The notes under the pieces were generated by a model that did no database searches, was not told the origin of the DNA, and saw only the letters and a program-made list of their open reading frames with translations. A program made the translations under genes and the position numbers. A DNA stretch of 64,000 nucleotides from Bosea sp. PAMC 26642. Its GTDB lineage: Bacteria; Pseudomonadota; Alphaproteobacteria; Rhizobiales; Beijerinckiaceae. Where the stretch lies: NCBI RefSeq assembly GCF_001562255.1, contig NZ_CP014301.1, forward strand, positions 1-64,000, given 5' to 3'. Positions 36,103-44,408 of this stretch are shown piece after piece (position 1 is the first letter of the stretch; each line of letters starts with the position of its first letter).

Positions 36103-37923
36103 ATGACCGTCCGCCGCCTCGATCCCGTCCTCGTCGACCGCATCGCCGCCGGCGAGGTGATCGAGCGGCCGGCCGCGGCGGTCAAGGAACTGGTCGAGAA
36201 CGCCATCGACGCCGGCGCCACTGCGATCGCGGTGACGATCGCGGCCGGCGGGCGCGAGTTGATCCGCGTCGTCGATGACGGCGCCGGCATGACCCCGGAC
36301 GATCTCGCACTCGCCGTCGAGCGTCACGCCACCTCCAAGCTTCCCGACGGCGACCTCTTCGCCATTCGCTCGCTCGGCTTCCGCGGCGAGGCGCTGCCCT
36401 CGATCGGCTCGGTCGCGCGGCTTTCCATCGTTACCCGCAGGCGGGATGCAGATCAGGGGACGGCCCTCGTCGTCGAGGCCGGCGAGAAGGGCGCGTTGCG
36501 TCCGGCCGCCGCCGCCTACGGCACGCGCATCGAGGTCAGCGACCTCTTCGCCTTTACGCCGGCGCGCCTGAAATTCCTCAAGAGCGACCGAGCGGAAGCG
36601 CAGGCCGTTTCCGAGATGCTGCGGCGGCTCGCCATCGCGCACCCCGCGATCCGCTTCTCGCTCGAAGGCGAGCATGTCTCGGCCTTCGATTGGCCGGCGG
36701 AGGCCCTCGGCGAGGACGGCCAGCTGCGCCGGCTCGCCCGTGCACTCGGCCGCGATTTTCCGGAAAACGCGCTCAGGCTCTGGGCGGAGCGCGAGGGCTT
36801 CGCCATTGCGGGCTTCGCCGGCCTGCCAACCTTCCATCGCGGCACCTCGGCCGGTGTGCATCTCGCCGTCAACGGCCGCCCGGTGCGCGACAAGCTGCTG
36901 CTCTCGGCCGTGCGCGGCGCCTATGCCGACGTCGTGCCCTCCGACCGCCACCCGGTGCTCTTCCTCGACGTCGTCTGCGACCCCCGCCTCGTCGATGTCA
37001 ACGTTCATCCCGCCAAGAGCGAGGTCCGTTTCCGCGATCCCGCGCTGGTGCGCGGCCTCGTGGTCTCCGGCCTGAAGGCGGCGCTCGCCGAGGCCGGCCA
37101 CCGCGCCACCACGACAGGCGGCGCCCGCACACTGGAAGCCTTCCGCGCCGTCTTCGCCGGCACGGGGCAGGGCGGCCTGCAGCGTCCGCATTTTCCCGAA
37201 ACGCCTGCCTGGGCATCGACGCCGACCTGGGCATCGCCGGCAAGCGGCTTCGGCGAAGCCCCGCAGGCCGGCTTCGAGGCCTTCGCCGCACCATCAGCCG
37301 ATGCGCGCGCCCACGCCGCCGAGCCGACCTCCGACGCGCTGGACAGACCGCTCGGCGTCGCCCGCGCGCAGCTGCACGAGACCTATATCGTCGCGCAGAC
37401 CAGGGCTGGCATCGTCCTCGTCGATCAGCACGCCGCCCATGAACGGCTGGTCTATGAGCGGCTAAAGGCCGAGCGCGCCCGCGACGGCATCGCCCGCCAG
37501 CCCTTGCTGCTGCCCGAGGTCGTCGAGCTCGACCCCGTAGACGCCGACCGACTCCTCGCGGCGATGGACGATCTCGCGACGCTGGGTCTCGTCATCGAAG
37601 CCTTTGGCCCCGGCGCAGTACTCGTTCGGGAAGCCCCGAGCCAACTCGCCGGCGGCAACCTCCAGAAGCTCGTCCGCGATGTTGCCGACGCGCTGGCAGA
37701 GGACGGCACCACCGGCTCGCTCGAACGCCGCCTCGACCACATCCTGGCGACGATGGCCTGCCACAACTCCATCCGCGCCGGCCGCCGCCTGCGGCCCGAA
37801 GAGATGGACGCGCTGCTGCGCGAAATGGAGGTCACGCCCAATTCAGGCCAGTGCAATCACGGCCGGCCGACCTATGTCGAGTTGAAGCTGGCGGATATCG
37901 AGCGGCTGTTCGGGAGAAAGTGA
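36103..37923 (+). CDS. mutL: DNA mismatch repair protein MutL
   Basis: A 606-aa GHKL ATPase. The N-terminal ATPase motifs are ELVENAIDAGATAI (residues 31-44), DDGAGM and RSLGFRGEAL. The C-terminal domain carries the endonuclease motif DQHAAHERLVYERLK and the zinc-site-like CNHGRP, so this MutL is expected to nick DNA itself, as in bacteria without MutH. A proline/alanine-rich linker near 350-420 joins the domains. The ATG at 36103 was chosen because MTVRRLDPVLVDRIAAGEVIERP is the invariant start; upstream sequence is repeat DNA. Confidence 0.96.
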   Translation: MTVRRLDPVLVDRIAAGEVIERPAAAVKELVENAIDAGATAIAVTIAAGGRELIRVVDDGAGMTPDDLALAVERHATSKLPDGDLFAIRSLGFRGEALPSIGSVARLSIVTRRRDADQGTALVVEAGEKGALRPAAAAYGTRIEVSDLFAFTPARLKFLKSDRAEAQAVSEMLRRLAIAHPAIRFSLEGEHVSAFDWPAEALGEDGQLRRLARALGRDFPENALRLWAEREGFAIAGFAGLPTFHRGTSAGVHLAVNGRPVRDKLLLSAVRGAYADVVPSDRHPVLFLDVVCDPRLVDVNVHPAKSEVRFRDPALVRGLVVSGLKAALAEAGHRATTTGGARTLEAFRAVFAGTGQGGLQRPHFPETPAWASTPTWASPASGFGEAPQAGFEAFAAPSADARAHAAEPTSDALDRPLGVARAQLHETYIVAQTRAGIVLVDQHAAHERLVYERLKAERARDGIARQPLLLPEVVELDPVDADRLLAAMDDLATLGLVIEAFGPGAVLVREAPSQLAGGNLQKLVRDVADALAEDGTTGSLERRLDHILATMACHNSIRAGRRLRPEEMDALLREMEVTPNSGQCNHGRPTYVELKLADIERLFGRK

Positions 37924-37928
37924 AGGCG

Positions 37929-38333
37929 CTATGGCGCCCACACTTGGAACGGTGCGATCGGTGGCAGCGTGGTTCCTCCGACAGGACGGTTGTCGATCCT
38001 CCGACTGCCGTTCAAGGCAATGGAGATATGGTCGCCTGGCTTTGCCAGCCTGATCGTTGCCGCGATGTCGGCAGCCCTCGGCATCAGGAGGGGCCGCCAG
38101 TTAGTAGGGACCGCGACCACCGCAATCATCCGGCCCAACATATTTTGTTGCCGTCCGATGCTCTTGTCGTTTGTCAGGAGAACGTCGTAGCCCTCTGCCT
38201 GGACACGGGCCAACAGCAGCCCGTTCCTGATCCCTTTCCACGTGTTGGGAAAGGCCGATGCGTGCAGGCTGAAAGTGGTTAGAGCTTGAGCCAGATGGCG
38301 AGGTACACCCTCGTCCAACATCACGCGCATCAT
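37929..38333 (-). CDS. DUF5615 PIN-like toxin of a DUF433/DUF5615 module
   Basis: A 134-aa small protein. MRVMLDEGVPRHLAQAL at the N-terminus and VLLTNDKSIGRQQNM in the middle provide the acidic residues of the PIN-like nuclease fold of DUF5615 (Mut7-C-related). The ATG overlaps the stop of the DUF433 gene by four bases, giving a standard antitoxin-toxin order. The toxin would be a ribonuclease, by homology only. The C-terminal 40 residues (RRIDNRPVGGTTLPPIAPF) extend past the usual core. Confidence 0.8.
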   Translation of the reverse strand: MMRVMLDEGVPRHLAQALTTFSLHASAFPNTWKGIRNGLLLARVQAEGYDVLLTNDKSIGRQQNMLGRMIAVVAVPTNWRPLLMPRAADIAATIRLAKPGDHISIALNGSRRIDNRPVGGTTLPPIAPFQVWAP

Positions 38334-38578
38334 GCAGCTTTCGCTGCCGCGATCATGTCCGGCATCAACTCTAGCACGGCCATCACATCCTTGCGGTCAA
38401 GCGTCGGAAAAGAATCGAGAATTTCATCGAGCGTCAACCCACCGGCAAGGTTGCCAAACAGCGTATCGACTGTCACCCGCGTCCCACGAAACACCACGCT
38501 TCCGCTCATGATCTCGGGATCAGATGTCAGCAGTTCGGACAATGTCGGGTTCGGCTGTGCGGAGTCGACCATATGCAC
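38330..38578 (-). CDS. DUF433 antitoxin (VapB45-type)
   Basis: An 82-aa protein with the DUF433 pattern: TSDPEIMSGSVVFRGTRVTV, LFGNLAGGLTLDEILDSFPTL, then a C-terminal helix. DUF433 proteins carry a winged-helix-like DNA-binding fold and act as antitoxins for DUF5615 PIN-like proteins. It is encoded first, overlapping the toxin by ATGA. A GGAGG-like box lies just upstream of the start on the minus strand. Confidence 0.85.
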   Translation of the reverse strand: MHMVDSAQPNPTLSELLTSDPEIMSGSVVFRGTRVTVDTLFGNLAGGLTLDEILDSFPTLDRKDVMAVLELMPDMIAAAKAA

Positions 38579-38631
38579 CTCCTACGGAGCAGAAACCAGA
38601 TTACCCCGCTTGGCACAGAAGAGCCAGATGG

Positions 38632-39204
38632 TCAGGAGACGGTGCTCGTCACCTGCAGCACCATCACCTGCGTCTCTCCATAGGCCCGCTGCTCCCGCGC
38701 CTCGAACCCCTCCGGCAGTGCGATCTCCACGCCCGCCGCTTCCTCCAGCACGATGAGCGCGTCCGGTTCCAGCCAACCGCCGTCACGCGCCGAGATCAGT
38801 GCCTTTTCGCCCAGACCCTTGGCGTAGGGCGGGTCGCAGAAGACCAGCCCGAAACGCTCCATCGGGCCGATCGCACCGAGCTTGGTCGCGTCGCGCCGGA
38901 ACACCCGGCTGTGGCCGGCCAGCCCCAGCGTCGTCTGGTTCTCGCGGATCAGCCCGCGCGCCTCGGTGCCGTCATCGACCAGCAGCGCGAATGACGCTCC
39001 GCGTGACAAGGACTCGAAGCCCATCGCGCCCGTGCCGGCAAAGAGATCGAGCACACGCGCGCCTTCGACCACGTGGTCATAGGCATGCGCGAGCACGTTG
39101 AAGAGCGATTCACGCAGCCGGTCCGATGTCGGGCGGATCATTCCGATCCCCGGCTTCGGCCCGGCCAAGGCGCGCCCGCCCAGGCGTCCTCCGACGATCC
39201 GCAT
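38632..39204 (-). CDS. rsmD: 16S rRNA (guanine966-N2)-methyltransferase RsmD
   Basis: A 190-aa SAM-dependent methyltransferase acting on the 30S subunit. It shows MRIVGGRLGGRAL at the start, PTSDRLRESLFNVL, the SAM-binding LDLFAGTGAMGFESLSRGA and the catalytic DPPY in VFCDPPYAKG. It starts 12 bases after the pseudouridine synthase stop, so both RNA-modification genes are probably co-transcribed. Confidence 0.95.
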   Translation of the reverse strand: MRIVGGRLGGRALAGPKPGIGMIRPTSDRLRESLFNVLAHAYDHVVEGARVLDLFAGTGAMGFESLSRGASFALLVDDGTEARGLIRENQTTLGLAGHSRVFRRDATKLGAIGPMERFGLVFCDPPYAKGLGEKALISARDGGWLEPDALIVLEEAAGVEIALPEGFEAREQRAYGETQVMVLQVTSTVS

Positions 39205-39216
39205 CAGCGCTCGGCC

Positions 39217-41505
39217 TCAGTCACGCTTGCCGCGCGGTGCGCCGCCGGGACGCGGACCCTTGCCGCCGCCGCCCGGACGTCCACCGCCGCCGGGCTTACC
39301 CCCGAAGGGGCGTCCACCTGAAGGCTTGCCTCCGAACGGTTTGCCGCCTGAGGGCTTGCCGCCGAACGACTTGCTCCCGAACGACTTGCCGCCGTCGCGT
39401 TCGCCGCTGCGTCCGGCCGGCCGCTCGCTGGAACGCGCGGCATAACTTCTGGGCGCGCCGCCCGGCTTGTCGCCAAAGCTGCGGCCGGCGGGGCGCCGGT
39501 CACCGCCGCGCTCCTCGCCGGGACGCTCGCTGAAACGACGCGGCGACCGCTCGCCGCCCTCGCGCGGGGCGCGCTCGGGCCGGTCGCCACCAGGTCTGTC
39601 ACTACCAGGTCTGTCACCACCAGGTCTGTCACCACGCGGCCCGCGCTCGGGACGCTCGGTTCGCGGCGCGGCGTCCTGCCAGGGACGCTCCTGGGTGCGA
39701 TCGCGCTCGCCGCCCTCGACGCGCGGACGGCGGACAGGGCGCTCGCCGCTGCCGGCGCGCTCCGGCGCGCGTGCCTGACGCGCCAGCGCCTGCGCCGCGC
39801 CGCGCTCGCTGCGCGGCAGGCGGTCGGGCCTGCGCTTGGGGTTCACGCCCTCGCGAGCCGGACGCTCCGCGCTGGCCGACGCGCTGACGCGCTCGACCCG
39901 CACCCGGCGGCCATTGGGGTCCTCGATCGCGGTGCCGCGCTTGCGCACGACCTCGCCGGTCGCCTCGCGTGTCTGGCGCTCGGCCTTGGGGTCGGCGCCA
40001 CGGCGCGGCGGCGCCTTGCGCTCGCGCTGCGGCTCGGCCTCGGCATCGCGCCAGACGGTGCGCTTCCACGGTTTGTCGCTGCGGTCGTCGAGAGAGGGCG
40101 TGCGGACGGCGTCGCTCTTCCAGCGCTCGCGCTCGGGCTTGCCGTCGCGGTCGCCCGTCTCGCGACGGCGCGGACGATCGTCGCCGCTGGGCGCGCGTTG
40201 ACCTTCGCGGGGTTTTGGAGGGGCCGCCGGCAGCTCGTCGCGGCGCGGCGCCTCGAAATCGACCCCGGCTTTCGCCATCAGGGCTTCGCCGAGCTGGTCC
40301 TTCAGCACGCGCGAGCGGATCTCGTCGACCTCGCCCTCAGGCAGATCGGCCAGCTGGAACGGCCCGAACGAGACCCGGATCAGCCGGTTCACGTCGAGGC
40401 CGAGATGCTCCAGAACCGTCTTGACCTCGCGGTTCTTGCCCTCGCGCAGATCGACCGTCAGCCAGGTGTTGGAGCCCTGCTGGCGCTCGAACCGCGCCAC
40501 GACCGGGCCGTACGAGACGCCCTCGATCGTGACGCCGTCGCGCAGCGTATCGAGCCTGTCCTGCGTCACCGAGCCGAAGGCCCGCACGCGGTAGCGCCTG
40601 AGCCAGCCAGTCTCCGGCAGTTCCAGCATGCGCGCCAGACCGCCATCATTGGTCAGCAGCAGCAGGCCCTCGGTGTTGATGTCGAGCCGCCCGATCGAGA
40701 GCACGCGCGGCAGGTCTTCCGGCAGCGCGTCGAATACGGTCGCGCGGCCCTCGGGGTCATGGTTGGTCGTCACGAGGCCGCGTGGCTTGTGGTAGAGCCA
40801 CATCCGCGTGCGCTCGCGCGCCGGCAAGGGCTCGCCATCGACCGTCACGACATCGTCGGGGCCGACATCGAGAGCCGGGCTCTCCAGAACCTTGCCGTTC
40901 ACGCTGACGCGGCCTTCGAGGATCATCGCCTCGCTGTCGCGGCGCGAGGCGACGCCGGCTCGCGCCATCACCTTGGCGATGCGCTCCGGCTCCTGGACCA
41001 GCGAGGGCAGCAGCTTGGCTTCGGAGACCGGAGCCTCTTCGCGCGGGCGTCTCGGCCGCTCGAAGCGCCCGGCCTCGCCCCCGGCACGCGCGGGGCGGCT
41101 GGAACTGCGTTCGCCCTCGGGTCTTGCACGGAACGGCCGCTCGCCGCCCTCGCGGGGAGGGCGGCTGGAGCTGCGTTCCCCGTCGGGTCTGGCCCGGAAC
41201 GGCCGCTCGCCGGCCTCGCGCGGCGGCCGGCTCGCACCGCGTTCGCCCTCGGGCCTCGCCCTGAACGGGCGCTCTCCGCCTGCACGCGGCGGGCGCGGCG
41301 CGCCGTCCCGCGAGCCGGCCGGTTTGTCGAAGCGGCGTGGGGGACGCTCTCCGCCGGCCGATGCACCGGCACGCGCGGGACCACGTCCTGCGCCGTCACG
41401 CCCGAAACCGCCGCCGCGCGAGCCGCCATCCTTGCCGCCGCCACGGCCGCCCGCGCCGCCGCCCTTGCGCGGGCCACGGCTTTTCTGGTTGTTGTCGTCG
41501 CTCAT
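39217..41505 (-). CDS. rluB: RluB-type pseudouridine synthase with long disordered N- and C-terminal tails
   Basis: A 762-aa protein in which only about residues 195-425 are a normal RsuA/RluB enzyme: an S4 RNA-binding domain (ERIAKVMARAGVASRRDSEAMI) and a catalytic domain with GRLDINTEGLLLLTNDG containing the active Asp. The first about 190 residues are Gly/Arg/Pro-rich, including three tandem 22-residue units, and the last about 330 residues are Arg/Glu/Pro-rich, ending in Lys/Pro/Gly repeats (FGGKPSGGKPFGGKP). E. coli RluB is about 290 aa. The ATG at 41505 follows CCGGAGCG; an upstream extension to 41724 is spurious. The tails are probably RNA-binding or phase-separating, which is inference. 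Confidence 0.88.
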   Translation of the reverse strand: MSDDNNQKSRGPRKGGGAGGRGGGKDGGSRGGGFGRDGAGRGPARAGASAGGERPPRRFDKPAGSRDGAPRPPRAGGERPFRARPEGERGASRPPREAGERPFRARPDGERSSSRPPREGGERPFRARPEGERSSSRPARAGGEAGRFERPRRPREEAPVSEAKLLPSLVQEPERIAKVMARAGVASRRDSEAMILEGRVSVNGKVLESPALDVGPDDVVTVDGEPLPARERTRMWLYHKPRGLVTTNHDPEGRATVFDALPEDLPRVLSIGRLDINTEGLLLLTNDGGLARMLELPETGWLRRYRVRAFGSVTQDRLDTLRDGVTIEGVSYGPVVARFERQQGSNTWLTVDLREGKNREVKTVLEHLGLDVNRLIRVSFGPFQLADLPEGEVDEIRSRVLKDQLGEALMAKAGVDFEAPRRDELPAAPPKPREGQRAPSGDDRPRRRETGDRDGKPERERWKSDAVRTPSLDDRSDKPWKRTVWRDAEAEPQRERKAPPRRGADPKAERQTREATGEVVRKRGTAIEDPNGRRVRVERVSASASAERPAREGVNPKRRPDRLPRSERGAAQALARQARAPERAGSGERPVRRPRVEGGERDRTQERPWQDAAPRTERPERGPRGDRPGGDRPGSDRPGGDRPERAPREGGERSPRRFSERPGEERGGDRRPAGRSFGDKPGGAPRSYAARSSERPAGRSGERDGGKSFGSKSFGGKPSGGKPFGGKPSGGRPFGGKPGGGGRPGGGGKGPRPGGAPRGKRD
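41080..41277. repeat. Three tandem 66-bp units inside rluB
   Basis: Three in-frame 66-bp units (41212-41277, 41146-41211, 41080-41145 in coding order) encode 22-residue repeats of the form GERPFRARP(E/D)GER with a following SRPPRE. Units differ at only a few residues, so the array is recent or kept homogeneous. It could vary in copy number between strains. Confidence 0.8.
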
Positions 41506-41687
41506 GATCGCTCCGGAGCATGGTTCGCGAAAGGGAATGACGCGTTCCGCGAAGGGCCGATGCTCAATAATGTGATGTCGCGGGCGTGCCTCTCGGCGGG
41601 CTTGAGGCGCCGTGGCACGCTGACTGATAGCCGGGGCTTGTAGCAGAGCCGCATGCGGCTCGCGAGTGGTAAAGCAGGGTTTCGACG

Positions 41688-42146
41688 GTGCAGGAGAAAA
41701 CGCAAGGCGTCGATGGAATGGCACTCGCCCTGGACGAGGCGCGCGCCGCCGCCGCGCGGGGCGAAGTGCCGGTCGGTGCGGTGGTGCTGCGCGACGGGGT
41801 GCTGCTCGCCTCGGCCGGAAACCGCACGCTCGAACTCAGGGATCCGACCGCCCATGCCGAAATGCTGGCGCTGCGCATGGGCTGCGAGGCGATCGGCAGC
41901 GAGAGGTTGATCGGCTGCGACCTTTACGTCACCCTCGAACCCTGCCCAATGTGCGCGGCGGCGATTTCCTTCTCCCGCATCCGCCGCCTCTATTTCGGGG
42001 CGGGCGACCCCAAGGGCGGCGCCGTCGAGAATGGTGTGCGGCTCTATGCCAGCCCGACCTGCCACCACGCGCCCGAGGTCTATGGCGGACTGCGCGAAAG
42101 CGAGGCGGCCCAGCTGCTGCGTGAGTTTTTCAAGTCCAGGCGATAG
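41688..42146 (+). CDS. tadA: tRNA-specific adenosine deaminase TadA
   Basis: A 152-aa zinc deaminase that converts A34 to inosine in tRNA-Arg(ACG). Zinc and catalytic residues are His56-Ala-Glu58 (PTAHAEML) and Cys86/Cys89 (LEPCPMCAAA); GEVPVGAVV is also typical. The GTG start at 41688, eight bases after GCAGGG, gives a family-like length; ATG 41718 would drop ten residues. It is divergent from the pseudouridine synthase gene across about 180 bases. Confidence 0.92.
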   Translation: MQEKTQGVDGMALALDEARAAAARGEVPVGAVVLRDGVLLASAGNRTLELRDPTAHAEMLALRMGCEAIGSERLIGCDLYVTLEPCPMCAAAISFSRIRRLYFGAGDPKGGAVENGVRLYASPTCHHAPEVYGGLRESEAAQLLREFFKSRR

Positions 42147-42414
42147 TCGCCGCCGAAAAGCGACCATGACGTTGCTGAATCGGCGTCTTGAACAAAACAG
42201 ATTTCCCAAAAACCAGCAATTCCGGATCCGATTTTCAAGTATCACATATTTTTGCGCTACTTCGCCGGAACGCGAGGCTAGAGCGCTGAACGGTGCGGTC
42301 CGGTCACAGTCTTATTTTTGCCTTTTAACCAATCTAATCGACCGAGAAGTACTCAGCCAGACCAGTTCATGGTGGCTTGAGCTTCTCATTCTCCTGGATG
42401 TCATAAGGTTTGTA
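42147..42414. other. AT-rich intergenic stretch
   Basis: About 268 bases, noticeably less GC-rich than the flanks, with runs such as CTTATTTTTGCCTTTTAACC near 42310. No convincing gene or palindrome was seen. It probably contains the promoter of the small M15-like peptidase. Confidence 0.4.
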
Positions 42415-42840
42415 ATGCGTAGTATTGCCATGTCCGTTTTATTTGCCGTTTCTTTCCCCGTGCTGGCGCATGCCGATGCCTCTCTCGGAAAGGTTTCGTT
42501 CCAGCCGCAGGTCAGGGGGTTGGGCTGTCTCAAGCCCGAGGCCGTCACGATGGTCAAGGAACTCGTCGCGAAGATCGGCCCGATACAGGTCACCTCGACC
42601 TGTGGCGGCCGCCACGCAAGGCGATCGCAGCACTATCACGGCAAGGCAGTCGATTTCCGGCCCCTCGCCACCTCCGCCCGCAAGGCGGTCGCCGTGGCCA
42701 AGGCGCTCGAAAGCACCGGCGGCGTCGGCTCCTATCCGAACGGCGTCGTGCATGTCGACGTCGGCGATCGCGAGATTTCCTGGTTCGGGCACAAGCGCGC
42801 CAACCGCCGCCTCGCCTACGCCGCCCGCAGCACGAGATAG
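42415..42840 (+). CDS. Small exported M15-like (YcbK/DUF882-type) peptidase
   Basis: A 141-aa protein with a signal peptide (cleavage near residue 20, VLAHADA). The zinc-site pattern is SQHYHGKAVDFRP followed by VVHVDVG, resembling the His-x6-Asp and later His ligands of peptidase M15 proteins that cut peptidoglycan cross-links or D-Ala-D-Ala. TSTCGGRHARR precedes it. The ATG at 42415 follows AAGG by seven bases. A wall-modifying role is inferred; the catalytic set is only partly assignable. Its 3' end overlaps the convergent exporter by 25 bases. Confidence 0.72.
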   Translation: MRSIAMSVLFAVSFPVLAHADASLGKVSFQPQVRGLGCLKPEAVTMVKELVAKIGPIQVTSTCGGRHARRSQHYHGKAVDFRPLATSARKAVAVAKALESTGGVGSYPNGVVHVDVGDREISWFGHKRANRRLAYAARSTR

Positions 42841-43556
42841 GCTCCGAGCGCCAGAAGCCCGGCGAAGAAGCAGAACTTGAAGGTCGCGGCAGAGATGCGG
42901 TTGCGGATCATAGTACCGACGGCCATTCCTGCCAGCGCGGGCGCCAATGCCAGCAGCGAGCGCCACGCGACGGTGAGATCGAGCGCTCCCGTGCCGACCA
43001 GTCCCACCGAGAGTGCCAGCGTCGAGACGATGAAGGAGACGCCCAGCGCCTGGACGAGTTCGTCCTTGTCGAGGCCGAGCGCCTGCAGATAGGGCACGGC
43101 CGGAAGCACGAAAACGCCGGTCGCGGCCGTGGCTATGCCGGTCGTGATGCCGATGACGGGCGCAAGCCAGGTTTCCGCCTTGGCCGGTACGCGGAGCTTC
43201 GCGGCCTTCAACCCAACCAGCGCATACAGCACCAGCGCGATGCCGAGCCAGAGCGTCGCGGAGCCGTCCTTCTGCTGTGCCAGCAGCCCGGCGCCGGCCC
43301 AGGTGCCGATGCAGATGCCGATCAGCATCGGCCACAAGCGCATCAGTATGGCCCTGAGCCCGGGGCCGGTCGCGATCTGCCAGCCATTAGTGACGAGATT
43401 CGGAACCACCAGCAGCGCGGCGGCCTGCGCCGGCGCCATCACCACGCCGAGAATGCCGACCGCGATGGTCGGCAGACCGAGCCCGATGACGCCCTTGACG
43501 AATCCCGCCAGCAGGAAGGTTGCGGCGATAAAGAGGATGAGGTGCAGGTTTTCCAT
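42816..43556 (-). CDS. TauE/SafE family anion exporter (second copy)
   Basis: A 246-aa permease with about eight helices. The family glycine signature occurs in the first helices (LLAGFVKGVIGLGLPTIAVGI) and a second, weaker copy follows mid-protein (GITTGIATAATGVFVLPAVPYL). It is a different subfamily from the exporter at 5628. The ATG at 43556 was chosen; the longer open frame upstream only mirrors the divergent regulator gene. A divergent ArsR-like regulator 106 bases away probably controls it, suggesting inducible export of a toxic anion. Confidence 0.85.
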   Translation of the reverse strand: MENLHLILFIAATFLLAGFVKGVIGLGLPTIAVGILGVVMAPAQAAALLVVPNLVTNGWQIATGPGLRAILMRLWPMLIGICIGTWAGAGLLAQQKDGSATLWLGIALVLYALVGLKAAKLRVPAKAETWLAPVIGITTGIATAATGVFVLPAVPYLQALGLDKDELVQALGVSFIVSTLALSVGLVGTGALDLTVAWRSLLALAPALAGMAVGTMIRNRISAATFKFCFFAGLLALGAYLVLRAA

Positions 43557-43661
43557 GAGGCGTTTCTGCCATCGCAGGTCCGGGTTGTCGTCGTCGGACA
43601 CTACGGCCCTCGCCGTAGCATTCCCGCTTGCCTGGCGCCCGGCACAGCGCATGATCGGGTC

Positions 43662-44408
43662 ATGACCAGCAACGGACCCTATCTCGCCGAAATCGCTCAT
43701 CTGATGGGCGACCCGGCCCGCGCCAACATGCTGCACGCCTTGATGGATGGGCGTGCGCTGACGGCCAAGGAACTGGCCTACCTCGCCGGCGTCGCGCCGC
43801 AGACCGCGAGCGGCCACCTCGCCAAGCTGATGCAAGGCGGTCTGCTCGACGTCGCGGTGCAGGGACGCCACCGCTATTACCGGCTGGCCGGCAGCGAGGT
43901 CGCCGCCGCGCTGGAAGGCCTGATGGTGCTGGCCGGCCCGCAAGGCTCGCCGCGCCGCCTTCCATCGCGCGTCGGCGAGGAACTGAGCCAGGCACGCACC
44001 TGCTACGACCATTTCGCCGGCCGTCTCGGCATCGGCATCCATGACGCGCTGGTCGCCGGCGGCCATCTCAGCGTCGCCGAAGGCGGCTATGGCCTCGGCC
44101 CCTCCGGTGAGGCGGTCTTCGCAGGCCTCGGCATCGATCCCGCGCCGGGGCGCAAAGGTCGTCGTGCTGCCTTGCGCCCCTGCCTCGACTGGAGCGAGAG
44201 GCGGCCGCACCTCGCGGGCCATCTCGCCGCCGCGCTCGCCTGCCGATGTTTCGAGATGGGCTGGGTCCGCCGCCGGAAGGACAGCCGTGCCGTCGTCCTG
44301 ACCGAGGAAGGCGGGGCGGCGTTGGGCGCTGCGCTCCCGGGCTTCCGTTGCGATGCACAGGCCGCCGTCAGGCCCGTCGTTCGAGCACCTGCGACAGCCG
44401 ACGCTTGA
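43662..44408 (+). CDS. ArsR-like helix-turn-helix regulator with extra C-terminal domain
   Basis: A 248-aa protein. The first about 90 residues are an ArsR-type winged helix (EIAHLMGDPARANMLHALMDG, LTAKELAYLAGVAPQTASGHLAKL, GRHRYYRLAG). The C-terminal 150 residues contain several Cys/His (ARTCYDHFAGRL, LRPCLDWSERRPHLAGHLAAAL, CRCFEMGW) that could bind a ligand or metal. It is divergent from the TauE exporter and is likely its regulator. The ATG at 43662 was chosen over an in-frame extension that overlaps the exporter promoter. The last 41 bases overlap the convergent patatin gene. Confidence 0.82.
   Translation: MTSNGPYLAEIAHLMGDPARANMLHALMDGRALTAKELAYLAGVAPQTASGHLAKLMQGGLLDVAVQGRHRYYRLAGSEVAAALEGLMVLAGPQGSPRRLPSRVGEELSQARTCYDHFAGRLGIGIHDALVAGGHLSVAEGGYGLGPSGEAVFAGLGIDPAPGRKGRRAALRPCLDWSERRPHLAGHLAAALACRCFEMGWVRRRKDSRAVVLTEEGGAALGAALPGFRCDAQAAVRPVVRAPATADA

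Noticed and set aside
41080..41277. Tandem repeats considered as a CRISPR array
   Set aside because: The units are contiguous without spacers, in frame, and encode protein repeats. No cas gene is present.
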